Source: Cinnamomum chago (lineage: Eukaryota; Streptophyta; Magnoliopsida; Laurales; Lauraceae). From it: DNA of 64,000 nucleotides. Positions within the stretch are counted from its first letter, which is position 1. Each line of letters begins with the position of its first letter. Made by a program: the position numbers and the translations under genes. The notes under the pieces were generated by a model. The model did not search any database. It saw only the letters and a list, made by a program, of their open reading frames with translations, and was not told the origin of the DNA. The stretch lies in NCBI GenBank assembly GCA_038049695.1, contig CP142452.1, forward strand, positions 92,511,501 to 92,575,500. The letters run 5' to 3'. This document shows positions 12,001 to 22,130 of the stretch, piece after piece.

Positions 12001-15000
12001 TCTCTCAACGTTACTACAAGGAAATAGGGAGTTGCATCAAAATTCCAGATCTGATAAGATTATTAAGAATTTGATTCACTTATGATAAGTCTGTTCTGCA
12101 CCATGGGCAAACTTAATAAAGGCTTTTGTGTTACCCTTTGTTTGGCCTATGCCTAACCCCAAAAAGCCTTATCTTTTGTTAATGAAAGAAAAGTTAGACC
12201 TAATTATGAATGGCTTTACACAGGTTTAACTTATCAATATGATAAAGAGGGCCTAATAATGACAAGGATTCAGTATTAACCTGCTATCTGGTACAGAATG
12301 ACGCTGTGAGTCCCATTCTTTAAAATAAATTTCCTTTGCACGCTGTGAAAATTGAAAGTCTTCAGTATATTTACATGAGAGAGAAATTTGAGACAAATCT
12401 AGGTTGAAAAGGACAACAATGTTGTCAGTTATGGAATGTGCATGTGTGAACATGTACCTCATTTCCCCCTGCTTGAAGAGCATTAACTTCTTGTGAAGTA
12501 AATTTAGCCATGGATACTGATTTAACACGGTGGGTGAACTCCCGGCTGAAAATATTCATGTTAGTGTCTTATAGAAACTTGGTATAGTATTCACTTATCA
12601 GGAACTAACATTAAATGAAATCATTTCCGCCAGATACCCTCCAAAAGAAGCAGGAATGAAGTAAAATTATAAATGTAGAATATCATTCAAAATTTTGTCA
12701 ATATATATAACCATTACATGAATGCACAACCAAAATGAACTCAATATGAAAGAGAAGAAAGAAAAAACTTACTGTATTCCACTACAGTTTGTGCAAATAA
12801 ATGTCCAGAAATTCGTGCACACATACTGTGGCCCCTGCTTGCCAGAATCATGTTAGTCACACTAAACATGCCCAAATGGAAATATCTAAATAAATCTTTC
12901 TTGCAGCTAAAATTGTGACCAAAACAATGCCAATAAAAGTTAAAGTTGAATTCATAATTAGATATGTTCATTTCAAATCAGCAAGAAATAGTATGATATG
13001 AACATCTTAGAGACAAGCCAGGAACTATTCTTTTGTTTTTTAATGCAAAATTTATTCTCTTAAGCCCATGAAATCTTCAATTCACAGCATATGCAGCTCT
13101 TTTGCAAGGTTTATCAAAATCTTTCAGCTGTAAAACAGAGAAATAAAGACACTGAGAATATAACTGATTAATTTCCATATATTACAAGCATCCGCATGTT
13201 TAGGTTACGAACATAGATGAACCTTCATTCCGATCAATATAAGTATATGTAGGTATGATACCAAGGTTTTAAAGCTCGCAGTTGGAAGGGTGACTTGGCC
13301 TCCTCAACTCAAGTTCACTAGGCCAAGTTGTATGGGACTCGGCTAAGTTGGACCAATTCAAGCCCTAAAATCCTAAAATATTTTGAAAAAATAATAAAAT
13401 AACTTTAGAAATAGAGAAAAATGTCCTATAAATTTAAGCCACATGTGTTTTAATTATCTAGAATGACTTTAAAAGTGATAATAGGTGATTCATTTGTTTT
13501 TCATTCAGTCAAATGACCATTTTCGATCCGAATCTTCCATAAAATGCGGTTCTGATCAGAAGGGTGTGGAATCTGATTCGACTTGGCTGATTTTTAAAAC
13601 CATGGACACTACAGAGGACACACTTTTTTTTTTTCCCTTTAAGGATTCGTGGGGCCCGTATGGGTGCATTACAACCAAGGAAGGCATGAGAATGGAAAGG
13701 TTTGGAATAGATGAAGGAAATACAACATATCAGACCATTCTGATTATCCTATTATTCCTATATCTTAGTTTTAAGAGTTTAATGAGTACACAACATGTAT
13801 AATTGTTCCGATAAATCCAACGCTGAATAATGTCCAAAATATTGAGAGATTAGGATTAGCACCAATTCAAGGGGAACTGACTGTGAATGCACTGGATTGA
13901 TGAAAGGTGGGTCCCAAGTATGAAAACTCAAAAAGGTACCAGACAAGTGGGTCATATAGAGATTTCCTCATATATGTATGTACAAATCTAGTCATTTCTA
14001 GGAACGGCCAAATTGTTCCTAGCTTAGGAATTGTCCGGCCTAAGAGGCCCGCCTGTAAGCATAATATTCATGGGATGCATAGGGGTTTTAAGTCTTTCCT
14101 ATGACTTCCATGAGTGCAAAATATAGGAACCATCCAATCAAGGAGGTACTATTTTGAGAGTTGTCCAATCCTTGGCCGTTAGATAAAGCCAGAGATGACA
14201 GCAAGTCAGATTTGGTACCAATCCGGGTAAACCAGAACCCGCCTAATACCCAGCCCACCTTGTACCTGACCCTACCCTAAACAAGTTTATGATATGCAAT
14301 GCAAAACAGCCCCGTGATGAATATGGGTTCAGTTTGGTTTGATATGGGTTCAAAACATTTTTTACTTTTATATATATGTATATATGGAATGCAAGTTTAG
14401 TCAAAGTAGGACACTTGGTAACTTAGAAGTAGTAAGTTTGGGCACACAAAAGATTGTAGAGAAAGAAAACTTTAGGTACCTTGGATCATGGTGCAACAGG
14501 ATGGAGAGATTGATACTGATGTAAGTCACAGGATTCAAGCCGGGTGGACCAAATGGAGGAGTGTTTCGGGGGTCTTGTGTGATCGGAAAATCCCCCTCAA
14601 TGTTAAAGGAAAGTATTATAAGGTGGCGGTACGTCCAGCGTTGTTATATGAATCAGAGTGTTGGGCAGTAAAGCATAATCATGTTAAGAAGATGGAAGTT
14701 GCAGAGATGAGAATGCTAAGATGGATGTGCGGGATCACAAGGAGAGATAAGATTAGGAATGAGGAGATTAGAGGCAAAGTAGGAATAGCACCGATTAAAG
14801 ATAAAATGAGGGAAAATCGACTCAGATGGTTCGGCCATGTTAGAAGGGGCACCTGTTAAAATGTGTGAAAGCATGGAGATTGCCCGGAGTAGGAGAGGGA
14901 GAGGGAGACCCAAGAGAAGTTGGAAAGAAACTATTAAACATGACCTTGCCTACATGGATCTAACGGATGACAGATTTGATTGGCGTCGTCAAATCCATAT

Positions 15001-17926
15001 AGCCGACCCCACCTAGTGGGAAAAGGCTTGGTTTGGTTTGGTATGTATATGTATGTATGCATGTATGTATGTATGTATGTATCTATCTTGCAACCAAGAG
15101 GGCGCAAAACTGTAAAATCAATAAGCTTCCACATGTTTTAAATGTTCAATACCAACTAAGCTAGGTAAGATTTGTGTAGCATATTCTATTAATATGTAAA
15201 TTGATCAAAATGGGCCCCAGGACAGATTGAGGCGATCAAAACCTGAATCAGACTTCGGTCAAAATCTATAACCCATACCCAGCCTAACCCAACATAACCA
15301 CTACCAAACCTGTCCATGAGTTACCCGTTTCACCCACCCCATTGCCATCCTACTAGATGGCATCAAATTTTGAATGATTAACTGAGGCCTACCAATTTTT
15401 CAGATGGAATGTGAAGGGGAGGGGGTACAGGTTTAGATTATTACAAGTTAAGAATGGCCAAGTCACAACCTGCATTGTGGTCAGCCTCTTTGAAACTAGT
15501 GCAACAATCAAAATGTCAGCTTTAGTGTAAAATGAAGAGGCTCCTTTCATCACCACTTATTCTTATTTTAAAAAAAATAAAATAACTGAAGTTTTATTAA
15601 ACAAAAGCAAAAGAAAAGGACAGGAAACACATTCGTGAGAAGGACACAAACCTAACCCCCAAAAAAGCAAGAAAATAGAAAACAATTACAAAAAGCGAAC
15701 CATCAATCAGATATAGAATAACAAATATCCTACGAAATACAACCCAGCTAAATCAACAAGAAAATTGCGGGCTCTCGAAAAATGAGAGAGCAACTTCCCT
15801 ATTGGATTACAAACCCTCTAGTTCATCTAACATGAATCAATCTTCCAAGGCCCATTGCTCTTGTTCTTTGTCCTAGTAAATTGCACACTTCAAGACACCT
15901 TCTATTATAAAGGGGGAAAATGTGAAATAGCAAACCTCCCGCACTCTTATCAATGTTGTAATCACTACTATTCCTATGCAGACTGTTCATTGATCCTTTT
16001 AAAAACCTTAATAACAACAATAAGACTTGATCAGCTGCATCAACTCCCCTCAATCGGATTTGAGGAAAAACAATTTTGCCAAGACTGAGTCAGCACAGTT
16101 TGTACTCAATTGACTCAACTCATCAAACTTGGCTAGATTCACTAAGACTGGATTAAGTTTTTGTTTAATATTTTAAAGAGAAAAAAAACATACAATTTAG
16201 CTCACATGGGAGTTCCATTGCTCCTGTCCGAATTTAGCGCACATGGGTCCTACCATTCTCAAATTACCCAATCTTATCCCCTTTCACTTCTATAAATAGG
16301 AACTGGATAAATTTCAGACCAATCATAGTGACATAACCCATTGAATAAAGGTTTTAGATCTTGGACTTAGGAGGCAACTCAGTCCCCCTTGAGTTAAGGG
16401 TACTTGACCAAGTCACATGAGACTCACCGAGTTGGATCAAGTTGCAACCCATAGATCCAAAAAGAATATTGTGAAAATACTATAATAATAAAAAAAACCC
16501 TAAAAACTAGTAATTGACGTCCTATGGATCTATTATAATTTTATTTGAACTATTAAAAACAACTATAGTAGTAATAAGCAGTAACTTCGTTTTGCACTGT
16601 CAGATGAGCAGCACCTCCAATTTCTTAATGCTTAAATTTTTGACAAAATGTGGTTTTGATCTTCCAAGTCAATACAAAATGACCCCAAAAACCTTCTCAT
16701 GATATGAAATAGGAGGAAAAGTGAGTATTGGCCTTTTGCCCATATGGCCACGGGGTGACTCAGGTTCAACTCGGTGCCAAGTCAATGTCAACTCGAACAC
16801 CAAGCATTGGATTGATCAATGTGTAAAACATGTGGTTCACCAGTAAGGGAACTCCCATTATCTATAATACCCATATAATTCAAAGGTTTCAAATTGCACT
16901 ATCAATTTGCAATTAGCTTATAGAGTGATTACTCCACAACTCGAGTACTGCTTGGTATCATCGCCAACTCAAACTACGCTAACAATTTACTATTTCCTTA
17001 CCTTCTAAGTTGCATGAGTACAGTTGTGTAAAAATCAACAACTGCTGTAGGCAGCTCAAGTAAACATAACCATATCAACGTGTTATAATAAGAAAAGAAC
17101 GATTAAGTCAGTGTGAACACTAAAAAAGTAATCTACGTCCATTTCACCACATTGATTGTATTCCTTCACCTACCCATAATTTTTGCAGTTGACATTCATA
17201 ACTGCCACTATGCTTATAGGTTGAATTATCAAAATTCTAATTTTGTACCTGTGAATACTTCTTTAGCGAACAAATGAGTTGACTCAATCTTGTAGTCATT
17301 GCATCCAACAGAAATGCTGCAGACTCTAAAAGTTCAATGGACTCTGAAAAGAATCCTACATTCTGCCCTTTTGATGTGCTGTCGCAATGGGCAGCCAGAG
17401 GGGGTCATATAAGAGTATATGGAAAGGTAAAACTGGCTTAAACCCTTCACCCCTTCATAATGCAGTGTCTACCTTACTGTTAAGTGCGCATTCCACAAGC
17501 CTTTCACAATCAAATTAAAGAATCTCATTTTTCTTAAAAGCAACAACTCCTTCTATCTCACAACCGTCTACATGCTTTTCCAATCAACAATTCATGATAT
17601 GATGATATGAAACACTAGCTAAATCTAACTACAATTGCAGATGAAACTCCAAAAAACCCGGAGATCCACTTCAATGCCATGTGCTTTTCTAGTTCCATTC
17701 CATATCAAAAGCAACAAACCAAACAACACAACCATCGACTCACACAACAACAAGAAAGAAAAAAAAAAGAATAGTAAAACAAAACTAGAAAGAAATCTGC
17801 AACAAAGCTGGACTACGGATCGCGTACCAAACTGTTACAGTTGATACACCTCCGATTCGCAGGGAGCTTCAGCAGACCGCGGATAATCTTCTCATTCTTC
17901 TCGTCTTCTTTCATCCGATTCGCCAT
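1..17926 (-). CDS. AGD14: ArfGAP-domain protein, AGD14/ZIGA4-like (3' end off the window)
   Basis: GTPase-activating protein for ARF-type small GTPases, acting in vesicle traffic; the family has an N-terminal C4 zinc-finger ArfGAP domain and a long disordered tail. Coding exons on the minus strand, each with AG/GT ends and continuous phase: 17926-17828, 12834-12773, 12545-12458, 12342-12281, 12013-11920, 11692-11213, 8629-8162, 8076-7798, 7681-7577, 7462-7379, 546-405, 284-239. They total 2009 nt (669 codons); the last splice donor at 238 shows at least one further exon left of base 1. Zinc ligands are C27, C30, C47 and C50 (C-x2-C-x16-C-x2-C), followed by R55 in the expected arginine-finger position. 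The tail has an SR/RSP-rich part, PWGSF repeats and an NPF motif (residues 592-594) typical of EH-domain binding. Arabidopsis AGD14 is about 650 aa, so length fits. The start [13 protein letters not shown] is the family start. Gene identity is from recalled family sequence, not a search. Confidence 0.93.
239..546 (-). CDS. AGD14: AGD14-like exons 11-12 (C-terminal region, gene continues left)
   Basis: Exon 11 is 546-405 and encodes [13 protein letters not shown] ... [18 protein letters not shown]. Exon 12 is 284-239 and encodes [14 protein letters not shown], with a split Ser codon between them. Both match the AGD14 C-terminal signature (SPQWAP, SYM-QQ). A strong GTAAGT donor at 238 ends exon 12; the next 238 bases to the window edge look intronic. 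The intron before exon 11 is 6,832 bp and filled with transposons. Confidence 0.87.
1125..1790 (+). mobile_element. L1-type LINE fragment (RNase H region), split by an insertion
   Basis: 1125-1237 reads in parts as the start of the C-terminal RNase H domain of plant L1 elements ([12 protein letters not shown]-like), and 1631-1790 resumes the same domain. The two parts are separated by 393 bp bounded by a 16-bp direct repeat (1222-1237 and 1631-1646). It lies in intron 10 of the AGD14-like gene and is degenerate, with stops and frame changes. Confidence 0.5.
1238..1630. mobile_element. 393-bp insertion inside the L1 fragment
   Basis: Flanked by a perfect 16-bp direct repeat, ATATAAAGGGGAAGTG. 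Near its ends are inverted copies of a CTATGGTGAGGGACAA-type motif (about 1268-1283 and 1564-1577), with a further inverted GTGAGGGATGGTTGCAC copy at about 1584-1600. No coding capacity. The long target duplication suggests insertion through an L1-type mechanism, although the inverted motifs look like a foldback DNA element. Confidence 0.45.
2565..2959 (+). repeat. LTR of the chromovirus, + orientation
   Basis: 395 bp starting TGATGCAAGTCGAGCC and ending GGCTGCATCA, followed by a diverged tRNA-iMet primer-binding site (ATTGATATCAAAGC, for the usual TGGTATCAGAGC). A TATA-like TTATAAATA lies near 2792. Confidence 0.85.
2982..3364 (-). repeat. LTR of the chromovirus, - orientation
   Basis: Inverted counterpart of the left LTR. 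Arms 2565-2946 and 2982-3364 form a near-perfect palindrome of about 380 bp per arm around a 35-bp centre that contains the U5 end and primer site. It sits directly 3' of the integrase/chromodomain region, as a 3' LTR should. Confidence 0.85.
3365..4785 (-). mobile_element. Integrase and chromodomain-like part of the chromovirus (fossil)
   Basis: Minus-strand similarity to Ty3/gypsy integrase: an HHCC-type zinc region near 4680-4785, a core with [14 protein letters not shown] and the SDRD and DGQTE motifs, and a C-terminal part with an LVQWKNR...SWI chromodomain-like motif. It is interrupted by a 142-bp MITE at 4056-4197. Broken. Confidence 0.8.
4056..4197. mobile_element. hAT-like MITE, 142 bp, inserted in the integrase region
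   Basis: Terminal inverted repeats CTATGATGCAC(A/G)GATAC and their complement, flanked by the 8-bp target duplication TCTGTTAA (4048-4055 and 4198-4205). Same length and ends as the copy at 29008-29149. The 8-bp duplication points to the hAT superfamily. Confidence 0.85.
5090..6300 (+). mobile_element. gag-like part of the chromovirus (fossil)
   Basis: Plus-strand segments resembling Ty3/gypsy gag: a [17 protein letters not shown] retrotransposon-gag motif near 5540-5600, a [14 protein letters not shown] helix, and a [11 protein letters not shown] knuckle near 6250-6285. The linker before the knuckle holds a 48-bp unit repeated three times (5978-6121), encoding a Q/P-rich period. Broken. Orientation is opposite to the integrase part. 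Confidence 0.75.
7379..7681 (-). CDS. AGD14: AGD14-like exons 9-10 ([10 protein letters not shown] and NPF motif)
   Basis: Exon 9 is 7681-7577 (35 codons, with [12 protein letters not shown]) and exon 10 is 7462-7379 (28 codons, with RSTNPFDL). Both are phase 0. NPF is the classic ligand for EH-domain endocytic proteins, in keeping with a trafficking role. Confidence 0.88.
7798..8076 (-). CDS. AGD14: AGD14-like exon 8 (duplicated PWGSF unit)
   Basis: 93 codons (452-544). It consists of two tandem 42-residue units, each starting [10 protein letters not shown] and ending PVESK or PVEAK, followed by PSGRKELPA. At DNA level they are 8076-7951 and 7950-7825 (126 bp each) and nearly identical, which makes this an in-frame tandem duplication. 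Confidence 0.9.
8162..8629 (-). CDS. AGD14: AGD14-like exon 7 (conserved [10 protein letters not shown] block)
   Basis: 156 codons (296-451) beginning [14 protein letters not shown] and running through [11 protein letters not shown] and [10 protein letters not shown], motifs of the AGFG/AGD14 tail. The first splice site is CTTCCTTGCAG and the last codon is CAG before GTAGTT. Confidence 0.92.
9880..10005. mobile_element. Degenerate copy of the CTATGATGCAC hAT-like MITE
   Basis: Aligns along its length with the 29008-29149 copy (GGATACTTCAAAATAGGCAA, ACTTGTCCCTGTTGTATCC, ...GTCATCATA), but the termini are decayed. It lies in AGD14 intron 6. Confidence 0.6.
10283..10330. repeat. C-rich low-complexity tract in AGD14 intron 6
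   Basis: Runs of C and CCG/CCA between about 10283 and 10330, close after a (CAT/GTC)n tract at 10212-10245. Most of the 2.6-kb intron 6 (8630-11212) is otherwise unremarkable AT-rich sequence. Confidence 0.6.
11213..11692 (-). CDS. AGD14: AGD14-like exon 6 (Arg/Ser/Asp-rich linker)
   Basis: 160 codons (residues 136-295), phase 0 at both ends. Low-complexity, rich in R, S, D, Y and P with repeated RRSPG-type motifs, then a [12 protein letters not shown] segment shared by plant AGD14 proteins. Probably disordered and open to phosphorylation. The upstream intron is 227 bp and the downstream one 2,583 bp; the latter holds a degenerate hAT-type MITE. Confidence 0.92.
11920..12834 (-). CDS. AGD14: AGD14-like exons 2-5 (rest of ArfGAP domain)
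   Basis: Four short exons, 12834-12773, 12545-12458, 12342-12281 and 12013-11920, separated by introns of 227, 115 and 267 bp. They encode [20 protein letters not shown], then [20 protein letters not shown] and onward to the [10 protein letters not shown] and [16 protein letters not shown] stretches. Two codons are split by introns (His54 and Ser104). Together with exon 1 this makes a complete ArfGAP domain of about 120 residues. Confidence 0.92.
13263..13601. mobile_element. Possible non-autonomous DNA element in AGD14 intron 1
   Basis: Ends form an inverted repeat (AAGGTTTTAAA ... TTTTTAAAACC) and the interior carries ACTTGG / CTCGGCTAAGTTGG motifs. A diverged relative with similar ACTCGG / GAGTTGGATC motifs lies at about 16340-16800 in the same intron. 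No target duplication was identified. Confidence 0.35.
14384..15083 (+). mobile_element. RTE-type LINE, 3' end with TATG tail
   Basis: Encodes the C-terminal end of the RTE reverse-transcriptase protein: [62 protein letters not shown]. The first part (to about 14490) and the rest are in different frames, so a frameshift separates them, and the reading frame stops soon after [13 protein letters not shown]. The 3' end is CCGACCCCACCTAGTGGG ... GGCTTGGTTTGG followed by a (TATG)n tail (15040-15083). 5'-truncated, inside AGD14 intron 1, sense strand opposite to the gene. Confidence 0.85.
15043..15083 (+). repeat. (TATG)n microsatellite
   Basis: About ten TATG/CATG units, forming the 3' tail of the RTE LINE; RTE elements often end in a short tandem repeat rather than poly(A). 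Confidence 0.85.
17828..17926 (-). CDS. AGD14: AGD14-like exon 1 (first half of zinc finger)
   Basis: Thirty-three codons from the initiator ATG (complement of 17924-17926), ending ...RRCINCNSL at a GT donor (17827-17826). It carries the first cysteine pair of the C4 finger. The following intron is 4,993 bp and is the second largest of the gene. Confidence 0.93.
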
Positions 17927-18330
17927 TGCACTACAGATTCTTCCCACTAAAACAGCCAAAAAAAACAGAAATTCTCACATCAGAACTGCTTCGATCATCA
18001 ACCAAAACATCGAAATTCAACAGATTCACGACTCAACACACCAAAAACGAGAAAAACACAAACAGATCTGAAGACAAACAATCAACCTAACAGTAGAAAC
18101 TCCTTGAAAAGTACAGACCTAATTCGGCTGCAAATTTGAGTGAAAACACAGCGATTCAGCCGAAAGCAACCAGATCTTCTAGCAGCAATGGAAAATAGAG
18201 AAGGACACACATAGGATTTGTGGAAATCTAGGGTTTAAAGACGAAGATCTGAAGAAAAACGAAGAGAGAAAGAGAGGGATTTTTTTTTCTTTTTCTTCTC
18301 TCTTTCTTTGAATGAATGAGAGTTTTCTTC
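17927..18330 (-). promoter_or_regulatory. AGD14-like leader and telo-box
   Basis: Upstream of the ATG the minus strand reads as a typical plant leader: CT/GA-rich with AAACCCTAG. The telo-box AAACCCTA lies at 18236-18229, a motif common near the start of plant housekeeping genes. The transcription start is probably near 18.3 kb, before the long CT-rich tract at 18270-18320. The exact start site is an inference. Confidence 0.45.
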
Positions 18331-18761
18331 TTCTCTGCTTTTGAGTGGGGTCAAACAAAGGAAACGACGCTGGGTTTAAAGGGTAAAAAACCGGTTTTTG
18401 CCGGTCCAAGGAGGGAAATTGTGTGCTGGGGTTTGTGTACGGAAACGGCTTGGACGGGAGGAAGGTATGCGTAGTCCAGTTGTGAGGGAAGTGGAATGAC
18501 GAGAATGCCCTTTCGGTGGCTGGAATCGGGCGCAACGAATTCAGACAATCTAGAAGGAGGTGAAGATGAGTGGACCCGGAACTGGTTCTGTGGGTCAATG
18601 GGCCTGGTCTGACCTGTGGTTTTTTTTTTTTTTTCCTGGTAGGATCATGAGCTGAGGGTATGTGGGGTCCACATCTGGGCAATCTTGACCGTGCAATGTT
18701 ATGCAAGTTGGAACAATCTTTTCTCTTATTTTGTTGGATTTTTTTTCCGTCTTTTTTGCAA

Positions 18762-18905
18762 TCGTAGGGTTCCCAATTCTTCGGGCTGGACGGCCCAGAG
18801 AGAAGCCGGATAAACTCCATGTAGCCACAATGTAGTAGTAAAGTTTTGAACCCACAATATACGGGTGCAAACCGTGGTCCTAGGCCAACTAGACTATCCC
18901 TTTAA
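18762..18905 (-). mobile_element. tRNA-type SINE (family B)
   Basis: On the minus strand it reads ACTAGTTTGCCTAGGACC-like box A, CGGTTTGCACCC, box B GGTTCAAAACT, then GGAGTTTATCCGGCTTCTCT and the shared SINE body. Related copies are at 25193, 27305, 42040, 44150, 56490 and 57250. It lies just upstream of the AGD14-like leader. Confidence 0.6.
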
Positions 18906-19352
18906 GTTATTTTTTTGTTGATGGATTGGGGCATGTATTTCTGGTATAAAATCCAGCCTATCAGGTTAGAGGGAAGAAGGCTGACCTCAACTATGAAAGA
19001 GGTCAAACCCAGTTGTACACATTTGAAAAATCTTTGACCCTTTTTCACGGATTCCTTTTGTGTTGCCGTTCACAAATTTTACAGCCCAAGAAATCGGTTT
19101 GGAGATTTGAGTGAAGTGAAAAGTGATGTTAATGGGTTCTTTGAAGACATAGAGACATTTTCTATACTTTAAAGCTGTATTTATTGGAAAGGAAAGGTTA
19201 ACTCTCCTTTGTTTAAAGTGCATTAGATTTATTTTTTTTACAAGTGCATGAGAGTTATAAATTTAATTGTTAGGGATTGATTGGGGGCATGTGTGAGTAA
19301 TTTGCAAGGTTCGAGAATGTCTTACTGTGGTAAATTTGAGGATTCCTCATTA

Positions 19353-19657
19353 GGGCCCGTTTGGTAACTCTACTAATTGAGTCAAGTTAAGTAAAGTTGA
19401 TTTTGAAGAAAGAATAAAAGATAAGTGGGTTATGATGGTTTTTTATTTTTAGTTGTTTGTTATGAAATATTTTTGACTTTTTGTATGAAAAAATGGAGTA
19501 TTTTTATATTTTAGTGGATAAAGGTAGTTGCTTTTTGACTTTTTGTATGAAAAAGATGGAGGAAATTTTGAATAAAGTGCATTTGATGTGACATCTTGTC
19601 TGGAAAATAGATGCTTTACTTGACTTGTATTGTATTAGTAAAAGGCCAAACGGACCA
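19353..19657 (+). mobile_element. Tourist-like MITE, copy 1
   Basis: Starts GGGCCCGTTTGGTAA after TTA and ends CCAAACGGACCA. Body with AAGTAAAGTTGATTTTG and TTTTTGACTTTTTGTATG motifs shared with the four other copies. The TTA target site suggests the PIF/Harbinger group. Confidence 0.7.
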
Positions 19658-19658
19658 A

Positions 19659-19942
19659 GGCCGGTTTGGTAATTTACTTTAAAAATAAAGTAGAGTGAAG
19701 TGAAATGAAAAGAATGAATAAAATAAAAGTGAGTTATATGGTATTTTATTTTTAGTTGTTTGGGATGCAATATTTTTTACTTTTTTTTATGGGGAAATGA
19801 AGGTTTTTTTGTCTTTTAGTAAGTAAATGTAGTTACTTTTTGACTATTTTTTTAAAAAGATTGAGGAAATTTTGGTAAAAAGTGATTTTGATGGGATGCT
19901 TAACTTGACTTGACTATGTTAGTAAAATTACCAAACAGACCC
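19659..19942 (+). mobile_element. Tourist-like MITE, copy 2
   Basis: Directly follows copy 1 head to tail. Starts GGCCGGTTTGGTAATTTAC and ends ACCAAACAGACCC before TTA. Closer to copies 3 and 4 than to copy 1. Confidence 0.7.
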
Positions 19943-21115
19943 TTAAGTGTGTACATTAATATAGATGATTTTTTTTTTCTAACCCAAGGTGTCTCCAACC
20001 CCACTAAGGAGACTTTGACCCTAAGCTTAAAAGACACTCATTCCTCTTTAAGTATATGTATTGATGATGATTTCACATCGATTTCAATGTGTATGGATGA
20101 CCATTAGCGTGTATAGATGACAAAAATTAGTATTGGAGTGTAATTTCGTAGAGTTAAGGATTTACAATTGATGAATGTGGATTTTTTCAACTCTTTAAAA
20201 GGAAAACCAGTGAGGAATCCCCCAAAGACTTGGTGGCCCAACGAGACCCGATAGATGAAATTTGGTGCGTTTTAGCTTTGTCTAAATGAATTCAACATAA
20301 GTGGCCTAATTACACAAATCATCGTTATCCATCACATCACATCCAATCCAAAGATCTAAATAAGACCTAGGTATATTCAAAATGTCAGCTCCAACCCTCT
20401 AATCTATCACCCTTGAGTTTAATGGTTTTAAAATGCATTTTTTCCCCTTTTTTTCTCAACACAATGAGTCAAATGTCAAATCTGACCTTGCGTAAATTCA
20501 TATGGGATGGGATCAAAGGTGGCCTTGGTTACTGATAAAAATAGGTGCTCGCATATGGTATTTATGAGATGGTCCTCATTTGAGGAACTTCCTTTAACTA
20601 AATATATAAGCAGTGTCAGCTGAAGAATGACAAACTAATTTATATGGATTCCTTTATGATTAATTATATTATATTATGAAGTTATAAGATGGTGCTTACA
20701 CAGATTGATTTATATAATTCATTTAATGGTGCTTGATTTAAATATTAATATTAATTAATTATTTAGTTTTCATGTGACTTAACCAGTGTATCGCAAGCTT
20801 TACACTTGTGGCTTAAAAAATAGAAGGCTGAAAATATGCCCTGACTTTTGGGCATTACGAATTCATAACATCTTGAATAATCTACTGTCAAATAAGGTCA
20901 TCACCGTGCCACTTTTTGGCTTTTGCCTAATAAAATATAGTTGAAACTTTGATTTTTACCACAAGCATGCGAGTGTATATTTTTGGGGATTTTGGGCGGA
21001 GGTCCCTGAACATTTGATTTTAAAGGCTAAGGTCTACAGTAACTTTTTGTAACGGCTGCAGTCCTCTTGTAAATATGATGCAGTGAAAAAGATAAAAAAA
21101 CACTTGTACACGTCA
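19943..21115. other. Intergenic, no gene seen
   Basis: AT-rich sequence. I see no splice-supported reading frame, no recognised protein fragment and no clear repeat boundary in this stretch. Confidence 0.6.
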
Positions 21116-22130
21116 ACAAAAACAGAATTCAGACAAATTTATCTGAGTTTTGGTAAAACCCAGATAAAACTCAGATAAATTAGTTCTTATGCACTAGAAT
21201 AACAGTGATTCATCATCCAGTTTCTACGTTTATTAATGATAACCAATCAACTTATATACTAGAATGTTATATGAAGTCAGAAAGAAAATATGAATTTGTT
21301 ACTGAGCATTGTATCTATTGTGGGCCTTAAATAAAGAAGTGAAGTGTTAAAAGGACAAGGTACTAAGAGAAAGGGCGAAGCAATTCTATTCTTTTTTTTT
21401 TCTTTTTTTAACTTGGAAGATTTGATAATGATTTGTTTACCACCTCTTTTGTTTGAGTTGTTTATATTTGTTTTATGTTACATGCATGCTCCTCATGCAC
21501 TGTTATGTTGTTTATGTGCACCAAGGGATTCTATGTGCCTAATAACAGGAAGTGCAGATCAGTCTGTAAAGTTGTGGAATGTTCAGACTGGAGCTCAGCT
21601 TTACTTTTTTAGTTTTGATTCTCCGGCTAGGTCTGTGGATTTTTTTGTTGGAAATAAGCTCGCTGTGATCATTATTGATGCATTCATAGAGAAGACTGCT
21701 GCCATCCATGTAAAACGCATTGCAGAGGACCCTAATGAATGTATGAATTTCCCACCTCTTTCTGACGGATTTGGAGAGAGATTAGAGGTAACTGATGAGC
21801 AAAAGTTGTTCAAAACTCAGATAAATTTGTCTGAGTTCTATTAGAAACTTAGATAAATTTGCCAAAATTCAGATAAATTATTTGAGTTTTTGTTCAGTTT
21901 ATCAGAGTTTTTGTGAAATTTGTCTGAGTTTTTCGCAAATTTATCTGAGTTTCTTAAAAACTCTGATAACTTATCTAAACTCATATAACTTCTTAGAAGA
22001 AGAAGGATGTTGCTATGTGTAGGCTTCTGCTAACAAGCAGAACAAAACAGCCCATAAAACGAAATAGAAAAATCTCATTCCAAACTACTTATTTTCAAAA
22101 CTTAGATAAAATTTTAAAAACTCAAATAGA
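21116..22130. mobile_element. Possible DNA element carrying an eIF3i fragment
   Basis: Many copies in both orientations of a (A)ACTCAGATAAATT / AATTTATCTGAGTT motif lie at both sides: 21128-21184 on the left and 21812-21980 plus 22095-22125 on the right. Short direct and inverted subterminal repeats of this kind mark transposase-binding ends of hAT, CACTA and MULE elements. The captured host fragment at 21485-21740 lies between them. Outer ends and target duplication were not found. Confidence 0.4.
21485..21740 (+). pseudogene. TIF3I1: eIF3 subunit i (WD40) gene fragment
   Basis: Conceptual translation RDSMCLITGSADQSVKLWNV, QTGAQLYFFSFDSPARSVDF, GNKLAVI..., AAIHVKRIAEDP matches the third WD repeat region of plant eIF3i (TRIP-1), a WD40 subunit of the translation initiation factor 3 complex. 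Only about 80 of the roughly 325 residues of a normal subunit are present; the sequence before it is not coding-like and the similarity stops after AEDPNE. The frame is open through the fragment (21344-21844), but this is a piece and not a functional gene. Confidence 0.8.

Noticed and set aside
18179-18820. 213-codon minus-strand open frame upstream of the AGD14-like gene
   Set aside because: Low-complexity K/P/S-rich reading through the leader, promoter and a SINE; no conserved motif and no splice link to exon 1.
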